From: Cellulomonas timonensis
GTDB lineage: Bacteria; Actinomycetota; Actinomycetes; Actinomycetales; Cellulomonadaceae
Direction: 5' to 3'
NCBI RefSeq assembly: GCF_900046455.1
Contig: NZ_FCOT01000012.1
Span: 730,017-794,016 of the forward strand
Length of the DNA: 64,000 nt
Part shown: piece by piece, positions 30,593-43,904 of the stretch
Numbering within the stretch: position 1 is the stretch's first letter
Layout of the letters: every line of letters starts with the position of its first letter
Position numbers and translations under genes: made by a program
The notes under the pieces: model-generated
The model's database searches: none
The model's input: only the letters and a program-made list of their open reading frames with translations
Told to the model about the DNA's origin: nothing

Positions 30593-32056
30593 TCACTTCC
30601 AGCGGCGCCTGGCCCCGAACAGGTGCTGCGCGTAGCCCGCGAGCGACGCCCAGGAGCACAGCGCCTGGTACAGCAGCAGGAACGCGAGGTAGCCGCCGCG
30701 GTTGCGGCGCACCCGCAGGTTCAGCGGCCCGAACACGTTCCGCGACTGGTAGCGGCGCAGGCTGCCGTACACCAGCACGGTGAGCGGCAGCACCACGAGC
30801 GTCCAGGCCGACACCACCCACGGGTAGCCCAGCAGGAACAGCACGATGCCCGGCATCCAGATCAGCGCGTACCCGATGTCCAGCCCGGGGATCAGCAGGT
30901 CGATGCCGGCCACGAACCTGGTCATCGGCCGCCGCTGGCGCCACGGCGGCACCGCCGCGAGCCCCTCGAACATCCCCCGCGCCCAGCGGGCCCGTTGGCG
31001 CATGAAGTGCCGGACCTTCGTCGGCACGTCGGTGAACGCGACGGCAGTCGGCTCGAAGTACACCCGCTGGCCGTGCTCCATGAGCCGCCAGGTGACCACG
31101 ATGTCCTCGCCGATCGCGTCCGGCCAGCCGCCGATGCGGCGCAAGTCGGCCGTGAGGTAGATGGAGAACGCGCCCTGCGCGACGAGCGTCGCCTGGTACA
31201 GCCCCTGCATGCGCTTCACCGCGGCGATGCCCAGGTAGTAGTCCCACTCCTGCATCCGCGCCAGCAGGTTCTCCCGGGAGTTGCGGACCAGCACCGCGCC
31301 AGCCACCGCGACGGTGTCGTCAGGCGCCGATTCCAGCCGGGACACGAGCCGGCGCAGCGACTCGACGTGCAGCAGCGTGTCCGCGTCCACGGTCACCACG
31401 TACTCGGTGGCGACCGTCTCCAAGGCGGTGTTGAGGGCATTCGCCTTGCCGGGGCGCTCTTCGCGCACCACCGACAGGCTCACCCCCAGCTCGTCGGCCG
31501 TGCGGCGGGCGGCCTCGGCGGTGCCGTCCGTGGAGCCGTTGTCCGCGAGGATCACGTGCACAGGGCCCGCGTAGTCGGTGCGGTGCACGGCGGCGATCGT
31601 CGGCCCGATGCCCTGCTCCTCGTTCCGCGCCGCGATGATCACGGTGAGCGGGGTGATGGGCTCCGCGACCCGCAGCGGCGGCTGACGGTCCATCGCGAGG
31701 GAGAACGTCATGAACGCCACGACGGCGCCCGGCAGATACGCGACGAGGCCGACGACGACCCAGGCGAACAGCACTCCGACCACGTCGGTGAGCTCGTTGA
31801 TCCAGGCCTGGGAGATCCACACCGACAGGCCCACCCACAACACGGTCCCCAGCACAGCGAACAGGAACTTGGTGGCGACCGGGACATAGAGCCGCCGCCC
31901 GGCGGAAGGGGCCGGCGCGGTGGTGTCGGTGAGGCCGTCGAGCTCGAAGATCTGGGCCAGGGAGTTCGGGGGGATCTCTGGGACCGGCGCTCCCCGGTCG
32001 CCTGAGGAGTGCGGGCGGGTCCCCGCCGGAGCAGAAGGATCGATCAGCCCAGACAC
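30593..32056 (-). CDS. Processive family 2 glycosyltransferase, membrane-bound
   Basis: A 487-aa protein; GTG 32056 has only weak AGG purines upstream. Two helices (about 60-135) precede a cytosolic GT-A domain with TVIIAARNEEQGIGPTIAAV, ILADNGSTDG, VTVDADTLLH (DxD), IGEDIVVTWRL and QRARWARG (QxxRW). These are the hallmarks of cellulose/hyaluronan-synthase-like processive transferases. Several C-terminal helices follow. It probably makes or extrudes a beta-linked polysaccharide; the sugar is unknown. It is downstream of, and separated by a terminator from, the xylanase gene. Confidence 0.9.
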   Translation of the reverse strand: MSGLIDPSAPAGTRPHSSGDRGAPVPEIPPNSLAQIFELDGLTDTTAPAPSAGRRLYVPVATKFLFAVLGTVLWVGLSVWISQAWINELTDVVGVLFAWVVVGLVAYLPGAVVAFMTFSLAMDRQPPLRVAEPITPLTVIIAARNEEQGIGPTIAAVHRTDYAGPVHVILADNGSTDGTAEAARRTADELGVSLSVVREERPGKANALNTALETVATEYVVTVDADTLLHVESLRRLVSRLESAPDDTVAVAGAVLVRNSRENLLARMQEWDYYLGIAAVKRMQGLYQATLVAQGAFSIYLTADLRRIGGWPDAIGEDIVVTWRLMEHGQRVYFEPTAVAFTDVPTKVRHFMRQRARWARGMFEGLAAVPPWRQRRPMTRFVAGIDLLIPGLDIGYALIWMPGIVLFLLGYPWVVSAWTLVVLPLTVLVYGSLRRYQSRNVFGPLNLRVRRNRGGYLAFLLLYQALCSWASLAGYAQHLFGARRRWK

Positions 32057-32148
32057 ACCTGCCTGTTCGGCGGCGCCTGCCCCGTTTCGATGGGACCCCG
32101 GGGTGAAGACACGCCCCTGCCTGCGAATTCACCCTGCGAACAGGCTGC

Positions 32149-32184
32149 GGGGCAGGCTGCCGACGAGGATCGGCAGCCTGCCCC
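32149..32184 (-). terminator. Terminator of the xylanase gene
   Basis: A 15-bp perfect stem, positions 32149-32163 pairing with 32170-32184 around CGAGGA, follows the xylanase stop codon and precedes the glycosyltransferase. Confidence 0.8.
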
Positions 32185-32201
32185 TGGCGACGTGCCCGGG
32201 G

Positions 32202-34369
<2,168 letters not shown>

Positions 34370-34580
34370 AGTGGTCGATCTGCGACCGAGGGCGACGGGC
34401 AATGCGCTATTGACCGTCACCGCATGCAGAACGCGTCGATAGTTTCGGCCTTCTGTCGATGCGTTTCGACTCGACCCCCGATCGGGCTCCAGACCGCCTA
34501 CGCTGCCGAACACCGTGGCCCTCGCGCCCGAGAGCCCCCGAGCATCCACCAGCCGTGGCCGCGATCTCAGGAGGCATGGA

Positions 34581-36068
34581 ATGCGTGAGACCCCCGGGAG
34601 GCCACATCCCCACCACGCGGTGGTGATCGCGGGCGCCGGCCCGACAGGCCTGATGCTCGCGGGCGAGCTGGCGTTGGCGGGCATCGACGTCGTCGTCGTC
34701 GAGCGCCGTGCCAGCCAGGACGTCAACGGGTCGCGGGCGGGCGGGCTGCACTCCCGCACACTCGAGGTGCTGGACCAGCGCGGCATCGCCGACCGGTTCC
34801 TCGCGGCCGGGCAGGCGATGCAGATCCAGGGCTTCGCCGGGATCCCCCTCGACATCAGCGACTTCCCCACCCGCCACAACTACGGGCTGGCGCTCTGGCA
34901 GGGCCACATCGAGCGACTCCTCGCCGACTGGGTCGGCGAGCTCGGCGTCCCGAACCTCAGGGAACGCGAGGTGGCGGGCTTCGTCCAGGACGACACCGGG
35001 GTCGATGTGCGCCTGTCCGACGGCCACATCCTGCGGGCGTCCTACCTCGTCGGATGCGACGGCGGGCGCAGTGCCGTCCGCAAGGCGGCCGGCATCGACT
35101 TCCCCGGCTGGGACCCCACGACCTCCTGGCTGATCGCCGAGGTCGAGATGGAGCAGCAGCCCGAGATCGGCATGCGCCGCGAGGGCGGGGGCATCGGGCC
35201 CGTCAACCGGGAGGCGGGCGGCGGGCCGTACCGAGTGGTGCTGAAGGAGCCGCTCGTCGACCAGCCCGCCGAGCCCACCCTGCAGCATGTCCGCGAGGCG
35301 TTGGCCGCCGCCTACGGGACCGACTACGGAGCGCACAGCCCGAACTGGGTCTCGCGCTTCACCGACGCCACCCGCCAGGCGGCGTCCTATCGCGCCGGAC
35401 GCGTGCTGCTCGCCGGCGACGCCGCCCACGTGCACCCGCCCCAGGGCGGCCAGGGCCTCAACACCGGCGTGCAAGACGCCGTGAACCTTGGCTGGAAGCT
35501 CGCCCAGGTGGTCCAGGGCGGCTCCCCCGAGAGCCTCCTAGACAGCTACCACGCCGAACGCCACCCCGTCGGCGCCCAGGTGCTGCGCAGCACGATGGCG
35601 CAGGTCGCGCTCAGCACCCCCGACGACCGCCACGACGCGCTCCGCGACACCCTGGCCGGCCTGCTGTCGATGGACGAGCCACGCCGCCGGATCGCCGCGC
35701 AGCTCACCGGGCTCGACATCCGCTACGACCTCGGCGAGGGGCACCCGCTCATCGGGCGGCGGATGCCCGACCTCGACCTGGGCACTGCCGACGGCCCCAC
35801 CCGCGTGTTCACGCTGCTGCACGACGCGCAGCCGGTCCTCCTCAACCTCGGAGAGCCCGGCGGCCTTGAGATCTCCCCCTGGCCGGACCGGGTCCAGTGG
35901 GTCGACGCCACGCACGACGGCGAATGGGAGCTGCCGGTGATCGGCCAGGTTCCCGCGCCGATGGCCGTGCTGATCCGGCCCGACGGGCACGTCGCCTGGG
36001 CGGGCGACCTCGCAGACCCCGAGCTCCCCCGTGTGCTGGGCACGTGGTTCGGAACCGCCGCCCTGTGA
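34581..36068 (+). CDS. FAD-dependent aromatic monooxygenase (PHBH/polyketide hydroxylase type)
   Basis: A 495-aa flavoprotein; ATG 34581 follows AGGAGG at 34569-34574. The FAD Rossmann motif is VVIAGAGPTGLMLAGELALA with VVVVERR; the DG motif is SYLVGCDGGRSAVRKAAG; the GD motif is GRVLLAGDAAHVHPPQGGQG. The C-terminal thioredoxin-like domain (about 385-495) places it with the phenol/polyketide hydroxylase group. NADPH-dependent ring hydroxylation of a phenolic, antibiotic or lignin-derived compound is the family activity. It is followed after 28 bases by a ketopantoate-reductase-like gene, probably co-transcribed. The substrate is not deducible. Confidence 0.9.
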   Translation: MRETPGRPHPHHAVVIAGAGPTGLMLAGELALAGIDVVVVERRASQDVNGSRAGGLHSRTLEVLDQRGIADRFLAAGQAMQIQGFAGIPLDISDFPTRHNYGLALWQGHIERLLADWVGELGVPNLREREVAGFVQDDTGVDVRLSDGHILRASYLVGCDGGRSAVRKAAGIDFPGWDPTTSWLIAEVEMEQQPEIGMRREGGGIGPVNREAGGGPYRVVLKEPLVDQPAEPTLQHVREALAAAYGTDYGAHSPNWVSRFTDATRQAASYRAGRVLLAGDAAHVHPPQGGQGLNTGVQDAVNLGWKLAQVVQGGSPESLLDSYHAERHPVGAQVLRSTMAQVALSTPDDRHDALRDTLAGLLSMDEPRRRIAAQLTGLDIRYDLGEGHPLIGRRMPDLDLGTADGPTRVFTLLHDAQPVLLNLGEPGGLEISPWPDRVQWVDATHDGEWELPVIGQVPAPMAVLIRPDGHVAWAGDLADPELPRVLGTWFGTAAL

Positions 36069-36096
36069 CGGCGCTGAGAACAGCGAGGATGGGCCA

Positions 36097-37002
36097 ATGA
36101 TGGAGATGCAGCCGACAACGCCGCCGAAGACCGTCGCGATCCTCGGACCAGGGGGCGTGGGCGGGCTCGTCGGCGCCCTGGCGGCCCGGGCCGGGCACCG
36201 CGTGGTGTTCCTCGCCAGCCCGTCCACCGCCGAGGCCCTCCGCGCCGACGGGGTGGGCGTCACCAGCACGATGTTCGGAGACTTCACCGTGCCCGTCGAG
36301 GCGGACACCGTGCTCCGCGAACCGGTGGACCTGTGCGTCGTCGCCGTCAAGCACACGGCACTCCCCGCCGCCCTCGACCGCGTGCCCGCCGAGCTGGTGT
36401 CCGACGGGCTCGTGCTCCCGCTGCTCAACGGCGTCGAGCACGTCGACGCCCTGCGGCAGGTGTTCGGCCCCGCGTCGGTCGCCGCAGGGGTCATCCGGGT
36501 GGAGTCCACTCGGACGGCGCCCGGGCGCATCATGCACGGCAGCCCGTTCGCGCGGGTGGACCTCGCCAGCCGCACGGCGCCACCGGCCCGGGTCGATTCG
36601 GCGACGGCGATCCTGCGCGGGGCCGGCCTCACCACACGGACCCTCGACGACGAGCAGGCGATGCTCTGGGACAAGTTGACGGTCCTCGCCCCGTTCGCGC
36701 TGCTCACCACCCGGTACGGGACTCCCATCGGCGAGGTGCGGACCGCCCACCGCGACGAGCTCGTCGAGCTTGTCACCGAGGTGGCGGCGGTGGGACGCGC
36801 GAGTGGCGGCACTGTCACCCCCGAGGCCGCCCTGTCGTTCTCCGAGGGGTTCCCACCCGAGGCCCGGTCCTCCATGCAACGCGACGCCGAGGCCGGGCGG
36901 CCGATCGAGCTGGACGCGATCGGCGGCGCCGTGTTGCGCGCGGCGCAGTCGCACGGCGTGCCCGCGCCAGCCACCGCCCGCTTGGTGGCGCACCTCGCCT
37001 GA
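36097..37002 (+). CDS. 2-dehydropantoate 2-reductase family protein (ApbA/PanE)
   Basis: A 301-aa NADP-binding reductase; ATG 36097 and ATG 36100 are both possible, GAGGA preceding. The nucleotide site is KTVAILGPGGVGGLVGALAA. The C-terminal ApbA_C domain has QAMLWDKLTVLAPFALLTTR (catalytic Lys region, WxKL) and PPEARSSMQRDAEAGRPIEL (SSMxQDxxxGRxTE motif). Family members reduce ketopantoate to pantoate for coenzyme A, but many genomes have paralogues with other roles. Its placement with a monooxygenase rather than panB/panC makes a true pantothenate role uncertain. Confidence 0.85.
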   Translation: MMEMQPTTPPKTVAILGPGGVGGLVGALAARAGHRVVFLASPSTAEALRADGVGVTSTMFGDFTVPVEADTVLREPVDLCVVAVKHTALPAALDRVPAELVSDGLVLPLLNGVEHVDALRQVFGPASVAAGVIRVESTRTAPGRIMHGSPFARVDLASRTAPPARVDSATAILRGAGLTTRTLDDEQAMLWDKLTVLAPFALLTTRYGTPIGEVRTAHRDELVELVTEVAAVGRASGGTVTPEAALSFSEGFPPEARSSMQRDAEAGRPIELDAIGGAVLRAAQSHGVPAPATARLVAHLA

Positions 37003-37052
37003 GCCCGCCGTGCACCCCGTGACGGCGAGGGGTCAAGCGCACATGGGAGGGA

Positions 37053-37274
37053 TCAGGACGGCACGGTCCTGGGCCTGCGCACCACGCCGACGACGACGGC
37101 CAGGCCTGCCCCGGCCATCGCGCCCGCGGCCACACGCAGCCACTCGGATCCGTCGCGCTGGACCATCACCGTGACCTCGGCGTCGCCATCCTCCGTGCGG
37201 ACGACGACATCCGCCTCGAGCCCAGGGCGCTCGAGCAGGGTCAACGTCCTCGCGGCAATCTCATCCCACCTCAC
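37053..37274 (-). CDS. Small single-span hypothetical membrane protein
   Basis: A 73-aa frame from GTG 37274 (a longer open frame reaches 37391 but is Arg-rich and unconvincing). The protein has a charged N-terminal domain, WDEIAARTLTLLERPGLEAD then VVVRTEDGDAEVTVMVQRDG, and a C-terminal membrane helix VAAGAMAGAGLAVVVGVVRR. The amphipathic strand pattern suggests a real small protein. I do not recognise the family. The ribosome site is weak. Confidence 0.5.
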   Translation of the reverse strand: MRWDEIAARTLTLLERPGLEADVVVRTEDGDAEVTVMVQRDGSEWLRVAAGAMAGAGLAVVVGVVRRPRTVPS

Positions 37275-37383
37275 AGGCAGGGGGCCCACACCACTACGCC
37301 GCCCTCGAGAATCGCGACGGATTCGAGGTGGAGCTCGTCGCGTCAGCGTGATTCCTGAACGCTTCGAGTTCGCCGACAGACCG

Positions 37384-37413
37384 TTGACCACGTTCTGTGA
37401 CTTTTGTTAGTGT
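37384..37413 (+). promoter_or_regulatory. Promoter of the chitinase gene
   Basis: TTGACC (37384-37389) and TAGTGT (37408-37413) are 18 bases apart in an A/T-richer stretch, 65 bp before the chitinase start. They match housekeeping -35 and -10 consensus reasonably well. Confidence 0.55.
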
Positions 37414-37477
37414 CGCTTATGAACCATTCGTACACCTTCCTTACATATTCGTCCGACGATGGACAGGGGAACGCACA

Positions 37478-39124
<1,647 letters not shown>

Positions 39125-39128
39125 ACCT

Positions 39129-39178
39129 CGCCGAAGCCCGGCCGCCAGGCGACTCCGCCTAACGGCCGGGCTTCGGCG
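39129..39178. terminator. Bidirectional terminator between chitinase and cellulase
   Basis: A 16-bp perfect stem, 39129-39144 with 39163-39178, has an 18-base loop that contains a smaller AGGCG/CGCCT stem. It fills the gap between two convergent CAZyme genes. Confidence 0.85.
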
Positions 39179-39181
39179 ATG

Positions 39182-41398
39182 TCAGCCGCAGGCGACGCCG
39201 TTGACCGCGAACACCGTCGGGTTGGTGTTGGCGCCCGAGTACGAGCCGTTGAACCCGACGCTGCCCACCGAGCCCCCCGCGGGAACGGCGCCGTTCCACG
39301 CCGCGTTCGTGACTGTCACGGTGGAGCCGGTCTGGCTGAACGTGCCACCCCAGCCCTGCGTCACCTTCTGATCACCCGGGAACGTGAACGTCAACCGCCA
39401 CGCCGTCCACGGCGTTGATCCGGTGTTGGTGACGTTGACCGACCCGGTGAAGCCCGATGTCCACGAGTTCGCCGAATAAGTGACCTTGCAGGTCCCGGCC
39501 GGCGCCGTCGGCGACGTCGTCGGTGTGGGCGTGGCGGTCGGCGTCGGCGTCGGTTCGACCGTGCCGGTGGCGTGCTCTGCCGCCCAGATCGCAAGCCACG
39601 CGAGCGCCGAGTTCCAGTTGACCGTCACCTCGTTCACCGAGTACGCCTCGATGTGGTCGACGAAGCACTTCTGCGCGGAGCACCCCGCGAGCTGGGCGGC
39701 CGCGTACGGGTCCTGCAGCTCGCTGTTCGGGCCACCGGAGAGCACGCCCGGAGGGGCGATCGGCAGCGACGAGCTTGCCTGGTTCGCCCAGAACCGGTGG
39801 TGCACGTTGCGCACCGCCTTCTCCCCGTAGCCGGAGATGTAGGACTGGTTCAGCGGGTTGCGGCCCTGCAGGTAGTCGAGTGCGGAGTAGACCCCCGCGC
39901 GGTACTTCGCCTGGCCGGTGAAGTCGTGGGCGAGCGCGATGACGTTCGCGTTGTTGGCGATCTGCCCGTTGGACCCCCAGTAGTAGACGCCCGGCGTGCT
40001 GTTGTTCGGCGCAGGGTAGGCCTGGCTCTCCGAGCGGGTGAGCGTGGCGTCCGCGAACGCGGTGATCGCGGCGCGGGTGGCCGTGACATCGGCCGCGGGC
40101 AGCCCGGTGGGCACGATCGCGAGGGTCGTGTCCCCCAGCCCGCCGACCCAGCCCCAGTCGTAGCCGCGCTGCGCGAAGCTCGCGCCCTTGTACAGCGACG
40201 ACCCGGTCACGTCGGCGCGATACGTCGCGGAGCCGGTGGTGGCGTAGAGCTCGGCAGCGGCCCAGTAGAACTCGTCAGCCACCGAGGGGTCCTCGTACGA
40301 GCCGCCGCCCGTCGAGTCGCTCGCCGGGGCGAGCCGGTTCGGGCTCGCCTTCGCGGCCGTGTACGCACGCACAGCAGCAGCGAGCGCGCGGTCGGCGAAC
40401 GCCGAGTCGTACGGGCGCCACAGCCGCGCGGCCTGCGCCGCCACGGCGGCCATGTTCAGCGTCGCGGCGGTGCTCACGGGCGAGAGCAGGCGACGCTGGC
40501 TGTCGTTCGCCGGGATGGTGGGGATGCCTGTCCAGTTCTCGTCGTGGATCTTGTGGTGCACCATTCCGGCGTCTGTCCGGCCCGTCGGCACCTGCATCTT
40601 CAGCAGGAAGTCGACCTCCCAGCGCGCCTCGTCCAGGATGTCCGGCACGCCGTTCGAGCGCTCGGGGATGGCCAGTGTGCCGTCACCGAGAGCCGCCTTG
40701 TCGGCCCCCGTGACGTGGAGCGTGCGCTCATAGGCGTTGAGCAGCTGCCAGGTCGCGATCCCGCCGTTGACCACGTACTTGCCGTGGTCGCCCGCGTCGT
40801 ACCAGCCGCCGCGCACGTCCAGCGTGTAGCCGCACGACTGCCGGCAGGGCACGGCGTTGTCGCCCTGGTTCGGGGCGACGTTGAGGTGTCCGGCCGCGCG
40901 GGCGTACTGGCTGCCGACGTACTGCGCCTCGATCGCGATGCCGCTGCGCTGGTGGTAGAAGAACGCGAGCGAGTCGTCACGGAGCTTCTTGACCGGGGTG
41001 GCCGAGACGTCGAACGGGTAGCTATTCGAGCCGTCGGCCGACAGCACGTATCCGCTGCCGGTGGTGTCGAAGGACGAGAAGTCGATGAGGTGCGTGCGAT
41101 CGCCCGAGAGCGCGTCCGCCCCCTTGACCGTTGTCTGGCCCGAGGCGACGGTGCTGCCGGACGCGCTGCGCAGCGTCCACGCGACAGGGCTCGTCGCGCT
41201 GCTCACCAGGGTCGCCCGCTTGGCCTGCCCCGGGACGTAGGCGACCTGGTTGACCCTGACGGGCGATCCCGGGTCGGGGGCCGCGGACGCGACCTGCGGC
41301 GGGATGACGATGCTCGCGAGCACCAGCACCGTCCCTGCGGCGATCGCGGCGCGTTGGGACCGCCGCGCGTGGCGGCGGGTGCGGGTGCGGAGCAACAT
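39182..41398 (-). CDS. Secreted GH9 endoglucanase with Ig-like domain and C-terminal CBM2
   Basis: A 738-aa exported cellulase; ATG 41398 follows GGAGGG. Signal peptide about 1-39. An Ig-like CelD_N domain (about 43-135, VRVNQVAYVPGQAKRATLVS) precedes the GH9 (alpha/alpha)6 domain (about 140-612). Its catalytic base region is DVRGGWYDAGDHGKYVV with D201 and D204, the His loop NVHHRFW, and the acid in EAYSVNEVTVNWN (E590). A Thr-Pro linker joins a cellulose-binding CBM2 (about 636-738), C637 pairing with C737. No CBM3c is present, so it is more like a plain endoglucanase than a processive one. A GAAACGCTTC element lies 174 bp upstream. Confidence 0.95.
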   Translation of the reverse strand: MLLRTRTRRHARRSQRAAIAAGTVLVLASIVIPPQVASAAPDPGSPVRVNQVAYVPGQAKRATLVSSATSPVAWTLRSASGSTVASGQTTVKGADALSGDRTHLIDFSSFDTTGSGYVLSADGSNSYPFDVSATPVKKLRDDSLAFFYHQRSGIAIEAQYVGSQYARAAGHLNVAPNQGDNAVPCRQSCGYTLDVRGGWYDAGDHGKYVVNGGIATWQLLNAYERTLHVTGADKAALGDGTLAIPERSNGVPDILDEARWEVDFLLKMQVPTGRTDAGMVHHKIHDENWTGIPTIPANDSQRRLLSPVSTAATLNMAAVAAQAARLWRPYDSAFADRALAAAVRAYTAAKASPNRLAPASDSTGGGSYEDPSVADEFYWAAAELYATTGSATYRADVTGSSLYKGASFAQRGYDWGWVGGLGDTTLAIVPTGLPAADVTATRAAITAFADATLTRSESQAYPAPNNSTPGVYYWGSNGQIANNANVIALAHDFTGQAKYRAGVYSALDYLQGRNPLNQSYISGYGEKAVRNVHHRFWANQASSSLPIAPPGVLSGGPNSELQDPYAAAQLAGCSAQKCFVDHIEAYSVNEVTVNWNSALAWLAIWAAEHATGTVEPTPTPTATPTPTTSPTAPAGTCKVTYSANSWTSGFTGSVNVTNTGSTPWTAWRLTFTFPGDQKVTQGWGGTFSQTGSTVTVTNAAWNGAVPAGGSVGSVGFNGSYSGANTNPTVFAVNGVACG

Positions 41399-41571
41399 GC
41401 TGGCCCTCCGGTCGATCGGACAGGACTCGAGAGACGGGATGGGACCGAGGCAACAGCCGTGTCGCCTTCCAGCCGCCCGTTCCCGGGGACGCCGGCGCCG
41501 CACCGTCGCGGGCCGAGCGCCAGCCACTGTGGCACGGGGTGCAGCGCGTGGCCCAGGCCACGCACTGCCTC

Positions 41572-41581
41572 GAAACGCTTC
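41572..41581. promoter_or_regulatory. Candidate operator upstream of the GH9 cellulase
   Basis: GAAACGCTTC is the exact reverse complement of the element at 60618-60627 before the esterase and differs by one base from the xylanase palindrome at 34360. It is the only distinctive sequence I see in the 327-bp gap 41399-41725, which carries the divergent starts of the cellulase and a membrane protein. Confidence 0.5.
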
Positions 41582-41725
41582 ACGTCGGCGAGCGCCCTGC
41601 GGCCGGTCACAGAGCCCAGCTGGCTGAGCGCTCGCCATCTGCCCACGTCAGCGGCGGCCTAGAGTGCTGCCCGCAGGGCCCAGCCCGAAGGGGGCGACGC
41701 CGCCGCGACGAGAGAAGGCCCGCTG

Positions 41726-42406
41726 GTGAACCTCAGAGAACGCTTGCGCATCGTCGTGGCGATGTGGATCTTCATCGGCTTGATCGGGGGGCCGTTCACG
41801 CTCCTCGTGGCAGCGGCCGCCTTCACCGCGTTCGGCCCCTTCGCCCCGCACAGCACCGCGTCCGTCCGCGCGCAGTTCGCACCGGGCGAGGAGGTCAAGG
41901 TCCGTGGAGAGGATGCCGTCGGCCTCCGCCCGGGAGAGTTCATGATCCTGACCCGCCCCGCCACCGTGGACCCGTCCGCTGTGACGTGCGAGTGGAAGAG
42001 CCGGGTGTACAGCACCGGTGAGCAGGAGTCGGGGACCCTCGAGCCCGTGGCCGTCGAAGGTGTGGAGCCCGTGGTCACCGACACCCGCAGCGGTGTCGAG
42101 TACCGCCCGGCCATGACCACCGCGGGGGGCTCGGGCTGGCTGGGCATCGACTACGTGACGTGCCGCGGGACCGGAGTCGAGACGTTCGCCATCACCGAGG
42201 ACAAGGGCATGTCCTCAGCGACCCGCACGTCAGCAGGGGTGGTGGCAGTGGTGTTCGGGCTCCTCATCACCGGCATGGGATTCGGCGCCCTGAAGCTCAC
42301 CCAGCACTGGCGACGCCAGCCCGCCGTGCCGGCGCCGTACCCGCACGGTCATCCCGGACCGTACGGGCACGGCCCTGGCCCGTACTCGCACAACGGCCAG
42401 CGCTAA
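41726..42406 (+). CDS. Two-span membrane protein of unknown function
   Basis: A 226-aa protein; GTG 41726 follows AGAAGG. It has one N-terminal helix (about 8-35, VVAMWIFIGLIGGPFTLLVA), an extracytoplasmic domain of about 130 residues with two Cys (VTCEWKSR, VTCRGTG), a second helix (about 166-188) and a Pro/His/Gly/Tyr-rich cytoplasmic tail (PHGHPGPYGHGPGPYSH). The layout resembles actinobacterial envelope proteins, but I do not recognise the family. The His-rich tail might bind metal, which is speculation. Confidence 0.7.
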   Translation: MNLRERLRIVVAMWIFIGLIGGPFTLLVAAAAFTAFGPFAPHSTASVRAQFAPGEEVKVRGEDAVGLRPGEFMILTRPATVDPSAVTCEWKSRVYSTGEQESGTLEPVAVEGVEPVVTDTRSGVEYRPAMTTAGGSGWLGIDYVTCRGTGVETFAITEDKGMSSATRTSAGVVAVVFGLLITGMGFGALKLTQHWRRQPAVPAPYPHGHPGPYGHGPGPYSHNGQR

Positions 42407-42408
42407 CC

Positions 42409-42432
42409 AGCCCCGCGCACAGGTGAGGGGCT
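42409..42432. terminator. Short hairpin in a convergent gap
   Basis: AGCCCC (42409-42414) pairs with GGGGCT (42427-42432). It is a modest stem between two convergent genes and probably a terminator. Confidence 0.5.
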
Positions 42433-42455
42433 CCTCCAATGACGGTCGCTCATGG

Positions 42456-43868
42456 TCACTTAGCGCGGTTCGAGAGGATTTCCCACAGGTGTGTCTCATT
42501 TTGAGAGATGGAGAATCCCTCGCCCCACGACTTGTATGCCGAAGGCGGCCTTGAGGCGAGCCGCGCGGTGTCGAGCTTCAAGGCAATCGACACGTTCAAC
42601 TGCTGGGCCCCCTCAGGGACGAGGAAGGTCCACACGTGGGAGTCAGCGTCCGTTTCAACCGCGACGGCAGGATAATCCTTGCCTCCCACCGCGACCGTCG
42701 CGTCAGCCGTCGTGGGCGGCAACATGTACTGGAAACTGCGTTGCCATGGTTCCAGGTCGAGGATCAGGTAGCTCTGACCTGCTGGGGCCCACTCGTCCTG
42801 GTCGGACCACGGCGTCATCGTCCAGGCGGTCTGCCCGAAGTACGTCCCATCCCAGTTGTGATCAAATCCCGGAACAGGGTCGCCCTCCGGGTCCAGAACA
42901 ATAGGCTGAATGAGCTTCGGCGCGGCGGAGTCTCCGGAGGCCGTCGTCGCGAGGCGGGCACTCTCGCCATTGTCCTTGACCTCGCCAGTGAGCAGAGAGA
43001 CTGACTGGGCAATCTCCCCCGTGGTCACCACGAATGTCACATCCTTGACATCCTTCGGCACCGAGAGCGCGATCTTGTCCGCGGCGCCGTAGATGACTTC
43101 CTCGAGCGCCTGCGCGGCCTCGGCACCGGCTGGCACGTCATCGAAGTACAAGGCATACGTCTGGCTGGCGTCGGAGTGGGTTGCGCCGACGTCGAAGACC
43201 GGGACGATGATCCTCCTGTTCTCGCTGGCGACCATCTCCTCCCCGTTGACGACCACATGCCGAGGGGTGAGGAGGCTGTGCACCCTCACCACGGCTGACG
43301 GGGTGTGCAGAGCCTGATTCACCTCCGCCTCGTCGAACGAGTTGTCATCGCCCATGCGGAAGTCGTCGCCGATGGCGGCAAATCCTGAGCTGACCGCCGG
43401 CAAGGTCGTGAGCCACTCGTCATAGTCGTCCTCGACCGCGTTCGCGCGATCCTGAAGCCACTTCGCCACGGACTCCTGCTTGTCCGCCGCGACCTCCAGG
43501 TCGTTGCCGTTGGCATCCAGGAGCTCGATGGCCACGAAGTACTCGTCGCCCCGCGCGAACATGGAGACGTCGGTGGGCTTCTCGGCGGCGACGCGTAGCC
43601 AGAGCTCGCCATCGGTGTTGGTCTCGTACCGGCATTCGCCACCACGCTGAGCGTCGTAGAGCGTCAGACCGAGACGCTTGCCAATGGACTCCGCATCGCC
43701 GAAGAACCCTTCGCAGATTGCGAGCATCTCGGAATCATGGGCGTGCACGAAGACGTTGTATCCAAGGGATCCCTGAGCACCCCCGCACCCGGAGAGGACG
43801 AGTGTCGCGATGGTGAGTCCAGCAGCCGCCAGATATCCGCGCGCGGTTCGGGGCGTGGTGATGTTCAG
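42456..43868 (-). CDS. Large lipoprotein of unknown function with probable CTG start
   Basis: A 470-aa protein if started at CTG 43866-43868, which has GGAGG six bases upstream and yields a perfect lipoprotein signal: NITTPRTARG, core YLAAAGLTIATLVLSGC, lipidated Cys near residue 28. The longest ATG start (43940) would add 24 residues ahead of the signal and has no ribosome site. The mature protein is acidic and beta-rich (DEYFVAIELLDANGNDLEVA, NRRIIVPVFDVGATHSDASQ, ATVAVGGKDYPAVAVETDAD). I do not recognise it. Codon use is less GC-rich than in neighbours. Confidence 0.75.
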   Translation of the reverse strand: MNITTPRTARGYLAAAGLTIATLVLSGCGGAQGSLGYNVFVHAHDSEMLAICEGFFGDAESIGKRLGLTLYDAQRGGECRYETNTDGELWLRVAAEKPTDVSMFARGDEYFVAIELLDANGNDLEVAADKQESVAKWLQDRANAVEDDYDEWLTTLPAVSSGFAAIGDDFRMGDDNSFDEAEVNQALHTPSAVVRVHSLLTPRHVVVNGEEMVASENRRIIVPVFDVGATHSDASQTYALYFDDVPAGAEAAQALEEVIYGAADKIALSVPKDVKDVTFVVTTGEIAQSVSLLTGEVKDNGESARLATTASGDSAAPKLIQPIVLDPEGDPVPGFDHNWDGTYFGQTAWTMTPWSDQDEWAPAGQSYLILDLEPWQRSFQYMLPPTTADATVAVGGKDYPAVAVETDADSHVWTFLVPEGAQQLNVSIALKLDTARLASRPPSAYKSWGEGFSISQNETHLWEILSNRAK

Positions 43869-43904
43869 GGGGATCCTCCAAGGGAGATGTCGGCTCGCGA
43901 CGGG